This document shows, one piece after another, positions 1 to 5,866 of a DNA stretch of 14,406 bases (position 1 is its first letter; every line of letters starts with the position of its first letter). The position numbers were made by a program, and so were the translations under genes. Under the pieces are notes generated by a model. That model saw only the letters and a program-made list of their open reading frames with translations, was not told where the DNA came from and searched no databases. Source of the stretch: Candidatus Nanohalarchaeota archaeon (GTDB lineage: Archaea > EX4484-52); assembly GCA_030632385.1 (NCBI GenBank), contig DAOVUW010000014.1:1-14406 (forward strand). Reading direction: 5' to 3'.

Positions 1-336
1 ATTATTTAAATGTTTTTGTTTTCGCAAATAAACTATACTGTTTTGTAAGATGAGTTTATTTACGGTATAATCTACAATGTCAGTTGGAGACGCAGAAAAT
101 CATGGAAATTTTCCCGCGAAATCCTGCCATAAAATTTAAATTCACAGGATTTTTCCCTGTTTGAGTTTCCCCCAATATATAACTTCTGCACAAAAAGTTA
201 AAAATTACTTTTTTTAGGTAAAGCGTGTTTTTGGTATTTATTTTAAATTCACTCAATTAATCAAACAATAAAATATATGACTAAAAAACAGTTTCAAACA
301 ATCAGATTTTTAAGGGTTTTCATTATTGTTTTAACT
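1..336. other. gene-free left edge
   Basis: No reading frame with convincing protein character is seen on either strand. A short open frame from the ATG at 78 ends after 20 codons and resembles nothing I know. Around 80-160 the sequence is less A+T-rich than its flanks and carries a hairpin, described separately. A TATA-like TTATTTAAAT near position 2-12 could serve a gene reading leftward off the edge, but this cannot be tested here. An unrecognised non-coding RNA in 70-170 is possible; nothing proves it. Confidence 0.5.
119..152. repeat. hairpin upstream of the L40e gene
   Basis: AAATCCTG at 119-126 is perfectly complementary to CAGGATTT at 145-152, with an 18-nt A+T-rich loop between. A near-palindrome GGAAATTTTCC lies just upstream at 104-114. 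The stem could form in RNA or be a protein-binding site. It is about 185 bp from the L40e start, too far for a core promoter element. Role unknown. Confidence 0.4.
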
Positions 337-501
337 ATGGCAAAAATAAAAGATTCAGATGCAGAAGCAAGAATGTATAAGAATGTATTTGTCTGTATGA
401 AATGCAATGCAAAAAGAAGAGCAAAGTCAAAAGTAAATCTCTTGTGCAGAAAATGCGGTTCAAATAACATGAGAAACAAAAAAAAAGCAGCTAAAAAGTA
501 A
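337..501 (+). CDS. rpl40e: 50S ribosomal protein L40e
   Basis: A 54-residue basic zinc-ribbon protein of the large ribosomal subunit. Two CxxC pairs are visible, C20-x2-C23 and C37-x2-C40, in the family context CMKCNA...LCRKCG, followed by a lysine-rich tail that would contact rRNA. Archaeal L40e is normally about 50 residues and lacks the ubiquitin fusion of eukaryotic eL40, as here. The frame stays open upstream to an ATG at 277, but those extra 20 residues are hydrophobic and unlike the family, so the ATG at 337 is chosen. The next gene, a HerA-like ATPase, begins 11 bp after the stop on the same strand, so the two are probably co-transcribed. Confidence 0.93.
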   Translation: MAKIKDSDAEARMYKNVFVCMKCNAKRRAKSKVNLLCRKCGSNNMRNKKKAAKK

Positions 502-512
502 TTGATAGTTAG

Positions 513-2459
513 GTGATTAAAATTCTTGTAGGAGAAGTAGACGGAAGAACAACCACGCATTCCTTTAAAGTTAAAGCATACCGGGATATAAAAAAAATGG
601 ACTTTGTGGTTGCAAAATCCGATGATGATAAATGGACATTGGCCCAGATTTCAGAAATAAATGTTTATCCGGACAACAAGATTATCGCAAATTGCTCTGT
701 TTTAGGCAGACGGGAAGACGGTTTATTGAAAGTCCCGAGAATGCCGATAAAACCTGCAAGTTTGGTTTATCAGGCAAGTGAAGATCAAATAAGATCTACT
801 CTTTCTCTTAAAGAAAAAGGAATGTATATCGGGATGCTTGAATCGACAACTTCGGTAAAATTCTACATTGACCCTGATGATGCAATTACAAAGCATATTG
901 CAATTCTTGCGCAGACAGGCGCTGGGAAAAGCTATACTGTCGGCGTCCTGATAGAAGAATTGCTGGAAAAAGATATTGCTGTTCTTGTAATAGATCCGCA
1001 CGGAGAATATGCTTCTATGAATAAGAAAAACATAAAAGCAAAAGAAAAGGATTTAGAGTACTATGGCGTCAAGACAAAGGCGTATGAAGTAAATGAATAC
1101 ACTCCTGACAAAAGCTTAAATAAAAAGGCGTCTAAATTATCTTTTTCAGATGTATCTTTAAGTCCGATGGAAATCATGTCTTTATTCCCTACAAAACCCA
1201 CACCGACGCAGACTGCCATATTATATGGTGCCATAAATGAACTAAAGGGAGTAAAAGAAAATTACACTTTAGTTGATGTCATAAACAATGTTCAGGCAAG
1301 CGAATCAAACACAAAATGGAATCTTGTAAATTTGCTGGAACTGGCAAAATCATCAGACTTGTTTTCAAAACACCCAACTCCATTACCTCTTCTTGTGAAA
1401 CGAGGAGTTGCTTCTGTTGTAAATTTAAAAGGAGTAAATGAGAGATTGCAGCAGATGTCTATCACTAAACTCTTGGAGACACTATTTGATGCAAGAAAAA
1501 AAGGACAAATCAATCCTTTGTTTTTGGTTATAGAGGAAGCTCATAATTTCTGCCCTGAAAGAGAAGTGGTCTCTACATCAAAGATAATAAGAACCCTTGT
1601 TTCAGAAGGAAGAAAATTCGGGTTTGGTGTTGGCATAGTTAGCCAGAGACCTGCCAGAGTGGATAAAAATGTATTGTCTCAGTGCAATACGCAAATAATT
1701 TTACGGGTAAAAAACCCAAATGATTTAAAGGCAATAAGCTATGCCGAGGGCATAACAAAACAGGCAGAAGCGGAAATCAAAAATTTGGCTTCCGGAACAG
1801 CGCTTGTATTGGGCTGCGAGATTCCTTTATTTGTAAATGTACGAACCAGGAGAACAGCTCATGGAGGGGAGACACAGAGTCTATTGGAACCTAAAAATAA
1901 AACAACAAAAGAAGGGATAAAAAAATACTTTAAAATATCTGACAAATACAAGAATACAAAGCGCGCAGATGCGAAATGCATATTTGTTCCCTGCTACGAG
2001 ATAAGAATCAATAATAATCTATTTTTATTTGATGCAATCAAGGGAAATCTTTTATTTAAAATCAATGACAAAATAGAGAATGTCCTTCTAAAACTATCTG
2101 CCGATGAAAAAAAAATAACAGGGGTTTTAATAGAAGACAATTGCACAAAAGAAGAATTGTTCAAGAAAATCAATTTATCATTCAGTGATTTCTCCCATGC
2201 AATCATATCGCTGAGGGAAAAAGGAATCATCAGAGAAGAGAGCAATATGATTTTATTTTGCTTAAAAACAATAGACGAAATGCAAAAAGAGGATTTCGAC
2301 AAAGCTGAATTTGGGTTTGATTCAGAATTTTTGGAAGTAAAAATTTTGGGCTCAAAAATACTTGATAATTTAGGCATTACTAAAAAAGCAGATATCTCTT
2401 TAGTTTATTATCCTTATATTAGCTTAGACAATAAATTAAGCGATGCTACTCTTGATTAA
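513..2459 (+). CDS. herA: HerA/DUF87-type hexameric DNA-translocating ATPase
   Basis: A 648-residue FtsK/HerA-superfamily ATPase. A beta-rich HAS-barrel-like N-terminus (about 1-110) precedes the RecA-like motor. Walker A is QTGAGKS (134-140), followed by a DPHGEY motif (161-166) and Walker B IEEAHNF (340-346). The SQRPARVDKNVLSQCNT stretch (377-393) is typical of the family, whose members pump or unwind DNA as hexamers. Residues from about 460 to 648 form an extra charged C-terminal region, possibly winged-helix, absent from minimal HerA proteins of roughly 500 residues. The usual partners NurA, Mre11 and Rad50 are not adjacent, so this may be a DUF87 paralogue rather than the end-resection HerA. 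The GTG start at 513 overlaps a GGTGAT Shine-Dalgarno-like hexamer (512-517). It is kept because the barrel begins at once and no in-frame ATG occurs before residue 29. Confidence 0.85.
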   Translation: MIKILVGEVDGRTTTHSFKVKAYRDIKKMDFVVAKSDDDKWTLAQISEINVYPDNKIIANCSVLGRREDGLLKVPRMPIKPASLVYQASEDQIRSTLSLKEKGMYIGMLESTTSVKFYIDPDDAITKHIAILAQTGAGKSYTVGVLIEELLEKDIAVLVIDPHGEYASMNKKNIKAKEKDLEYYGVKTKAYEVNEYTPDKSLNKKASKLSFSDVSLSPMEIMSLFPTKPTPTQTAILYGAINELKGVKENYTLVDVINNVQASESNTKWNLVNLLELAKSSDLFSKHPTPLPLLVKRGVASVVNLKGVNERLQQMSITKLLETLFDARKKGQINPLFLVIEEAHNFCPEREVVSTSKIIRTLVSEGRKFGFGVGIVSQRPARVDKNVLSQCNTQIILRVKNPNDLKAISYAEGITKQAEAEIKNLASGTALVLGCEIPLFVNVRTRRTAHGGETQSLLEPKNKTTKEGIKKYFKISDKYKNTKRADAKCIFVPCYEIRINNNLFLFDAIKGNLLFKINDKIENVLLKLSADEKKITGVLIEDNCTKEELFKKINLSFSDFSHAIISLREKGIIREESNMILFCLKTIDEMQKEDFDKAEFGFDSEFLEVKILGSKILDNLGITKKADISLVYYPYISLDNKLSDATLD

Positions 2460-2505
2460 TTAAGAGTAAATGTTTTATGTACAATAAACACATAATTTAT
2501 ATATT

Positions 2506-3366
2506 ATGAGAAGGAAAATTGCGGATTTAAGTCACAGACCTGTTTTTTATGCCGAAAATAAATATGCTTTTTTTACAGTGAAAAAATCTATTTTGTTTGC
2601 TTTTTGTTTCTTTTATTTTTCAATGATTTTTTTCCCGAATTTAGTAAGTGCAGACAATTTCAAGGTGAGCGTTTCTCTTAAAGATAATGATTTTTTTCTA
2701 TATCCCGCAAAAGAGGTTAGTTCTAGGCTAATTGTCTCGAATATGGGAGACATTGATGCACAGATATTTGTAACTTCAGATATTGACGAAGAGTTCCCTT
2801 TTGAATTGATAGTGGAATCTAATCCGTCTTATGTATATGCGAATGATGCTGCTTACGATAAATATCTTTTGATTAATGAAAAAGCATATGGTGTGAAAGA
2901 AATAAAATTTTCTCTTATTGCCCCATACAAAAAAATCAAAAAAGAGCAAAAAAAAATATACACAGTTAAAATCAATGTTTTTGCATCTCCTGTGTTGATG
3001 TTTGCAGATAAAAGAACAATTAAAACAAACATAAAGCATCAATATCAATATGAAATAAAAATCGAATTATCGGATGATTTTGTTTATTTAAGAGAGGATA
3101 AAATGTCTTTCAGCATTGAAGATGAAGAACCAAAAAATTATGAAGAAAATGAGCAATATGAAGAAGCAGCTAAAAAAGGCGACAATACTCTGCAAAATGA
3201 AAATTCAGCAAGTGATTTGACAGGTAAAGATCAACTTTATTTCGGAAAACAAAAAAATACAACAATTATAGATATGGTTGTTGAAAAGCAAACTTTTTTC
3301 CATTATAGTACGATTATCGTCCTTATTATTGGATTTTTAGGTATATATACAGTATTGAAATTATAG
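2506..3366 (+). CDS. surface-anchored protein with signal segment and C-terminal TM
   Basis: A 286-residue protein with no family I can name. Residues 25-49 form a signal-peptide-like segment: VKK, a long aromatic and hydrophobic core, then an LVSA|DN cleavage-like site. Residues 50-165 are beta-rich and look like an immunoglobulin or NEW3-type fold of archaeal surface proteins (PAKEV...LIVSNMGDIDAQIFV...). Residues 195-245 are acidic and polar, probably a flexible stalk. The C-terminus (268-286) is a membrane helix. The inferred topology is an extracellular domain tethered at the C-terminus. The ATG at 2506 adds 24 residues before the signal; the in-frame GTG at 2578 would give a cleaner signal peptide and may be the real start. 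A TATA-like TTTTATGT about 30 bp upstream favours 2506, so the start is unsettled. Confidence 0.75.
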   Translation: MRRKIADLSHRPVFYAENKYAFFTVKKSILFAFCFFYFSMIFFPNLVSADNFKVSVSLKDNDFFLYPAKEVSSRLIVSNMGDIDAQIFVTSDIDEEFPFELIVESNPSYVYANDAAYDKYLLINEKAYGVKEIKFSLIAPYKKIKKEQKKIYTVKINVFASPVLMFADKRTIKTNIKHQYQYEIKIELSDDFVYLREDKMSFSIEDEEPKNYEENEQYEEAAKKGDNTLQNENSASDLTGKDQLYFGKQKNTTIIDMVVEKQTFFHYSTIIVLIIGFLGIYTVLKL

Positions 3367-3376
3367 TCACATGTCT

Positions 3377-3536
3377 TTATTTTGGAATAAGAGAGGTAAT
3401 ATGCTCTTGTATCATTTCGTTTCCTGTATTATTCAGCATTGAAACCATTATTATCATAACTACGAGTACAATCAATGCTAAAAGAAGAAGCATCATTTTG
3501 TTTATCGCTATATTTGCTTTTTTTGTTTTTTCCATT
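3377..3536 (-). pseudogene. small pilin-like membrane ORF with a one-base frameshift
   Basis: From the ATG at 3536 the minus strand reads MEKTKKANIAINKMMLLL, then runs out of frame at a run of five T (plus-strand A run 3480-3484). If the run were four T, the frame would continue LALIVLVVMIIMVSMLNN and on to a TAA at 3377, giving a 52-residue protein with a charged N-terminus, one long hydrophobic helix and a short polar tail. That layout (K-K-A-x-I-x-I-N then a hydrophobic stretch) resembles archaeal type IV pilin-like or class III signal proteins, which is inference. The out-of-phase length is 160 nt, so one base is extra. It faces the surface protein gene ending at 3366. It may be a real mutation, a consensus error at a homopolymer, or slippage. 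Confidence 0.5.
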
Positions 3537-3579
3537 TAATTAAAGGTAACTAAAATTTAAAATATTGATTGATTTAAAA

Positions 3580-3597
3580 TTTATAAAGGTATAATAT
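3580..3597 (+). promoter_or_regulatory. TATA elements upstream of the MetRS-beta gene
   Basis: TTTATAAA (3580-3587) and TATAATAT (3590-3597) lie 33 and 23 bp upstream of the ATG at 3617, measured from their centres. Either could direct a leaderless or very short-leadered transcript. No Shine-Dalgarno sequence precedes the start. Confidence 0.45.
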
Positions 3598-3616
3598 AAT
3601 TGCAAAATAAGATAAT

Positions 3617-3940
3617 ATGATGATTACATACAATGATTTTAAAAAATTAGACATCAAGATCGGAAAGATTTTATCTGCCGAAAAAGTGCCTAAATCAGAT
3701 AAATTGATCAAGATGGAGATTGATTTTGGCAAAGAAAAAAGGCAGATTGTTGCAGGAATAGCTGAATCATACGAACCGGATTATCTTATCGGGAAAGAGA
3801 TTCCTGTTATTGTGAATTTAGAGCCCAGAACAATTAGAGGAATAGAAAGTCAGGGAATGATTATGATTGCAAATGCAGATGAAAAAATGGTGCTTCTAAG
3901 TCCCGAAAGGCAAGTTTCCCCGGGAACTGTTGTGGAATGA
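3617..3940 (+). CDS. metG: stand-alone MetRS beta / tRNA-binding OB-fold protein
   Basis: A 107-residue EMAPII/Arc1p/CsaA-type OB-fold protein matching the C-terminal domain of methionyl-tRNA synthetase. It shows the family order DIKIGKI (12-18), VPKSDKLIKM (24-33), RQIVAGI (42-48), LIGK (57-60), NLEPRTIRGIESQGM (67-81). In many archaea this domain is a separate beta subunit that binds tRNA non-specifically and improves charging by the catalytic subunit. The catalytic MetRS gene is not in this window. Two tandem ATGs (3617 and 3620) are equally possible starts. A role as a general tRNA chaperone (CsaA-like) is the main alternative, but downstream translation genes on the same strand favour the synthetase role. 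Confidence 0.88.
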   Translation: MMITYNDFKKLDIKIGKILSAEKVPKSDKLIKMEIDFGKEKRQIVAGIAESYEPDYLIGKEIPVIVNLEPRTIRGIESQGMIMIANADEKMVLLSPERQVSPGTVVE

Positions 3941-3952
3941 TGTTTACATAAG

Positions 3953-3960
3953 TTTATATA
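3953..3960 (+). promoter_or_regulatory. TATA box of the 29-residue basic protein gene
   Basis: TTTATATA sits about 40 bp upstream of the ATG at 3997, predicting a start of transcription near 3982. The short leader would then contain the Shine-Dalgarno element at 3986-3991. The gene would have its own promoter, separate from the MetRS-beta gene ending at 3940. Confidence 0.5.
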
Positions 3961-3985
3961 ATTAATACATAACTTTGATTAAGAG

Positions 3986-3991
3986 GGTGAT
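3986..3991 (+). promoter_or_regulatory. Shine-Dalgarno site for the 29-residue basic protein
   Basis: GGTGAT, complementary to the archaeal 16S rRNA tail, ends five nucleotides before the ATG at 3997. Most other genes here lack such a site and look leaderless. It therefore supports real and efficient translation of this very short frame. Confidence 0.65.
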
Positions 3992-3996
3992 TTTCA

Positions 3997-4086
3997 ATGC
4001 CTTGCGGTAAAAAAAGAAAAAGACTAAAAATGAAAAAACACAAGCTTAAAAAAAAAGCTAAGAAGACAAGATACTCTAAGAAATAA
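3997..4086 (+). CDS. 29-residue basic protein, mS38/AURKAIP1-COX24-like
   Basis: The frame encodes MPCGKKRKRLKM, then KKHKLKKKAKKTRYSKK: 29 residues, over half lysine or arginine. The order M-P-x-G-K-K-R-K-R-x-K-M followed by K-x-H-K-x-K-K is the signature I recall for tiny bacterial AURKAIP1/COX24-domain proteins (notably Bacteroidetes) and the C-terminus of mitochondrial ribosomal protein mS38. It is also similar in character to eukaryotic eL41. Such peptides bury themselves in ribosomal RNA, so a ribosomal role is inferred. A TATA box, a strong Shine-Dalgarno site and its place before tRNA-Pro and aIF1A support a real gene. The assignment rests on motif memory, and low-complexity basic sequence can mislead. 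Confidence 0.7.
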   Translation: MPCGKKRKRLKMKKHKLKKKAKKTRYSKK

Positions 4087-4120
4087 TCTTTTCAGTAATT
4101 ATATTATGTGTTAATTACAT

Positions 4121-4195
4121 GGAGTCTTGTGGTAGCTTGGTCAATCCTCCGGGCTTTGGGAGCCTGGGACCCCGGTTCAAATCCGGGAGACTTCA
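4121..4195 (+). tRNA. trnP: tRNA-Pro (anticodon UGG)
   Basis: The acceptor arms GGAGTCT (4121-4127) and AGACTTC (4188-4194) pair with one G-U. The anticodon stem CGGGC/GCCTG encloses the loop TTTGGGA with anticodon TGG at 4157-4159. The T arm is a perfect CCCGG/CCGGG around TTCAAAT. The discriminator is A (4195); CCA is not encoded and no intron is present. The D stem is weak: position 10 is U facing U25 and 13-22 is also U-U, leaving two G-C pairs. The overall pattern, including GTAGCTTGGTC in the D loop, is typical of archaeal proline tRNAs. The aIF1A start codon lies only 15 nt downstream, so both probably share a primary transcript. Confidence 0.95.
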
Positions 4196-4210
4196 TATCT
4201 CCTGCGAACT

Positions 4211-4543
4211 ATGAAATACAAAAAAAATTATACTGCCAGTACAGAAGAGACTGTTGTTGCTTCAAGAGTTAGATTTCCAAAAGGAAAGGAAATGTTTGGA
4301 ATGATAGAGTCTCGTTTAGGGTACGGAAGAATGAATATTATCTGCGGCGACGGAAAAGTAAGAATAGGCGCAGTTCCCGGAAAATATAAAAGAAGATTGT
4401 GGCTCAGGGAAGGAGATATTGTAATTATAGAACCATGGGAATATGAAGGCGATAAAAAAGGCAATGTGACATACAAATACAGAAAATCCCATGTTGAGTT
4501 TTTAAGAAACAACAATCATTTAAAATGTCTGGAAACTGAATAG
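4211..4543 (+). CDS. eif1A: translation initiation factor aIF1A
   Basis: A 110-residue S1/OB-fold factor that binds the A site of the small subunit during initiation, the archaeal counterpart of eIF1A and IF1. Conserved blocks are RVRFPKGKEMFGMIESRLGY (19-38), CGDGKVRIGAVPGKYKRRLW (45-64), REGDIVIIEPWEY (66-78) and DKKGNVTYKYRK (81-92). Length and order fit the family. The start lies 15 nt after the tRNA-Pro 3' end, and no TATA box can fit inside the G+C-rich tRNA at the right distance. The mRNA is therefore probably released from a tRNA-containing precursor by tRNA 3'-end cleavage, leaving a short leader without a Shine-Dalgarno site. Confidence 0.94.
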   Translation: MKYKKNYTASTEETVVASRVRFPKGKEMFGMIESRLGYGRMNIICGDGKVRIGAVPGKYKRRLWLREGDIVIIEPWEYEGDKKGNVTYKYRKSHVEFLRNNNHLKCLETE

Positions 4544-4556
4544 TATTGTTGATTTA

Positions 4557-4853
4557 TTATATGCAATTATTGTTTGATTTTTTTCCATTTTTATTGGCGC
4601 AAAAAGTTTCGCAAGTATTATAGGACAAATAGCTTTCACAATCCGAGTTTGTTTCACAATATGTCGCTAATTCCTCTTTTGATTTTGTAATTTCTCTTTA
4701 CTCTCTACCAATAATAATTGCCGTCAGTAGTGTAAAAATCAAAATTGTTTTGAAGTTCATAATAGAAGACAATTCTTTCTTATTTGACTGATTCTTGTTT
4801 TGTGTTTGTTCTGAACCTGAATTTTGGTTCAAGTTTTGTGTTTGTGTTTGCAT
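4557..4853 (-). pseudogene. small membrane/Cys-rich ORF interrupted by TAA
   Basis: Read on the minus strand from the ATG at 4853, 99 codons run in one frame to a TAA at 4557, with a single internal TAA at 4700-4698. The first 51 residues have a Gln/Asn-rich N-terminus, then a membrane helix (FKTILIFTLLTAIIIG, about 34-49). After the stop the same frame gives 46 residues with five cysteines in a spaced pattern: YC, SDC, NTC, TFC and NNNCI at the end. Cysteine-rich ectodomains behind one membrane helix are common among small archaeal surface proteins, so the halves look like one broken gene. CAA, AAA or GAA to TAA by one substitution would explain it. The first half could also be a complete 51-residue protein. 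It follows porB on the same strand after 39 bp and converges on aIF1A. Confidence 0.5.
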
Positions 4854-4892
4854 AATATTAAATTGATTGTTTAATAAAAATCATTCAATTAA

Positions 4893-5813
4893 TCACTTTG
4901 CATGACTTTTTTCAAGAAGTAGGTTCCAGTTTTCGTCTGTCTCTTTTTGCAGTTTTTTGATTATCTCTATTTGTGGTGGTCTGAATAAATGAGCAAATCT
5001 TTTTTGTGTTTTTAAAAAATCTTCTATTGGTTTTTTTGTTTTTGGAGTGTAAGTTATTTTGTATTTTCCATCCTCTATTTCATATATTGGCCAAAAACAG
5101 GTTTCAGATGCTAATTTTGCTATCTGTATTGTCATATCCATCGGAAATCCCCAGTTTGTCGGGCATGGCTCAAGTACGGTTATCAAAGAAGGACCGTCGC
5201 AGTCAAGGGCTTTTTGAACCTTGTTTGTCAAATCATTTAGATTAAAGATATTTGCCTGCGCTACATATTCTAATTTATGCGCTGCAGCTATTTCTGTCAG
5301 GCTTTTTCTCACGATTTCTTTTCCCTTTTTCACAGAACCGGCAGGTGTAGTTGATGTTGCAGCGCCTTCAGGTGTTGCAGATGAACGCTGATTTCCCGTA
5401 TTCATGTATGCTTCATTGTCATAACACACATATAAAAATTTATGCCTCCTTTCCAATGCGCCGGAAAGAGATTGCAGTCCAATATCATAAGTTCCTCCAT
5501 CGCCTCCAAATGCGATGAAATTAATATCTTTGCTTGTTTTACCTTTTTTTTTCAAATATTGATGTGCTGACTCTACTCCGCTCAATGTTGCAGCTGCATT
5601 TTCAAAAGTGTTGTGAATCCATGGAATATTCCATGCAGATGTTGGATATATTGTACTTGCAACTTCCAAACAGCCTGTTGCATTTGCAATAACAGTATTT
5701 TTCCCAGCTACTGCCAATACAGATCTTACAATGATTGGAATCCCACAGCCAGCACATAATCTGTGCCCAGATACAAACAAAGGCTTTTTTTCTGCAATTT
5801 GAAAAGTATTCAT
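4893..5813 (-). CDS. porB: pyruvate:ferredoxin oxidoreductase, beta subunit
   Basis: A 306-residue TPP-binding beta subunit of the 2-oxoacid:ferredoxin oxidoreductases, which oxidatively decarboxylate pyruvate to acetyl-CoA and reduce ferredoxin. Four conserved cysteines for a [4Fe-4S] cluster are visible: C20, C23 (LCAGCG), C48 (ATGCLEV) and C217 (EPCPTNWG). The TPP/Mg motif is GDGGTYDIG (104-112), with the NEAYMNTG block at 133-140. PNTSAW-type landmarks (YPTSAWNIPWIH, 56-67) match PorB closely. The related 2-ketoisovalerate enzyme (VorB) is the alternative. Subunits alpha, gamma and delta are not in the window, which is unusual because por genes are normally clustered. The start at 5813 sits 27 bp from a TATA element shared with the divergent membrane-protein/ferredoxin unit. 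Confidence 0.9.
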   Translation of the reverse strand: MNTFQIAEKKPLFVSGHRLCAGCGIPIIVRSVLAVAGKNTVIANATGCLEVASTIYPTSAWNIPWIHNTFENAAATLSGVESAHQYLKKKGKTSKDINFIAFGGDGGTYDIGLQSLSGALERRHKFLYVCYDNEAYMNTGNQRSSATPEGAATSTTPAGSVKKGKEIVRKSLTEIAAAHKLEYVAQANIFNLNDLTNKVQKALDCDGPSLITVLEPCPTNWGFPMDMTIQIAKLASETCFWPIYEIEDGKYKITYTPKTKKPIEDFLKTQKRFAHLFRPPQIEIIKKLQKETDENWNLLLEKSHAK

Positions 5814-5835
5814 ATTATTTATACTATAGAAACCA

Positions 5836-5843
5836 TTATAAAT
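5836..5843. promoter_or_regulatory. bidirectional TATA element between porB and membrane-protein gene
   Basis: TTATAAAT reads ATTTATAA on the other strand. Its centre (about 5840) is 27 bp from the ATG at 5867 on the plus strand and 27 bp from the porB ATG at 5813 on the minus strand. Both distances are right for leaderless archaeal transcription, and no other TATA-like element in the 53-bp gap is correctly spaced. One TBP site probably drives both directions. Confidence 0.6.
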
Positions 5844-5866
5844 TTTTGCGACTAAATATTTATACT

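Noticed and set aside
277..336. Upstream extension of the L40e frame from an ATG at 277
   Set aside because: The added 20 residues are hydrophobic and foreign to L40e; the family begins at the ATG at 337.
5735..5866. Upstream extension of the membrane-protein frame into porB
   Set aside because: It overlaps porB coding sequence antisense and has no membrane or signal character; the TATA spacing supports 5867.
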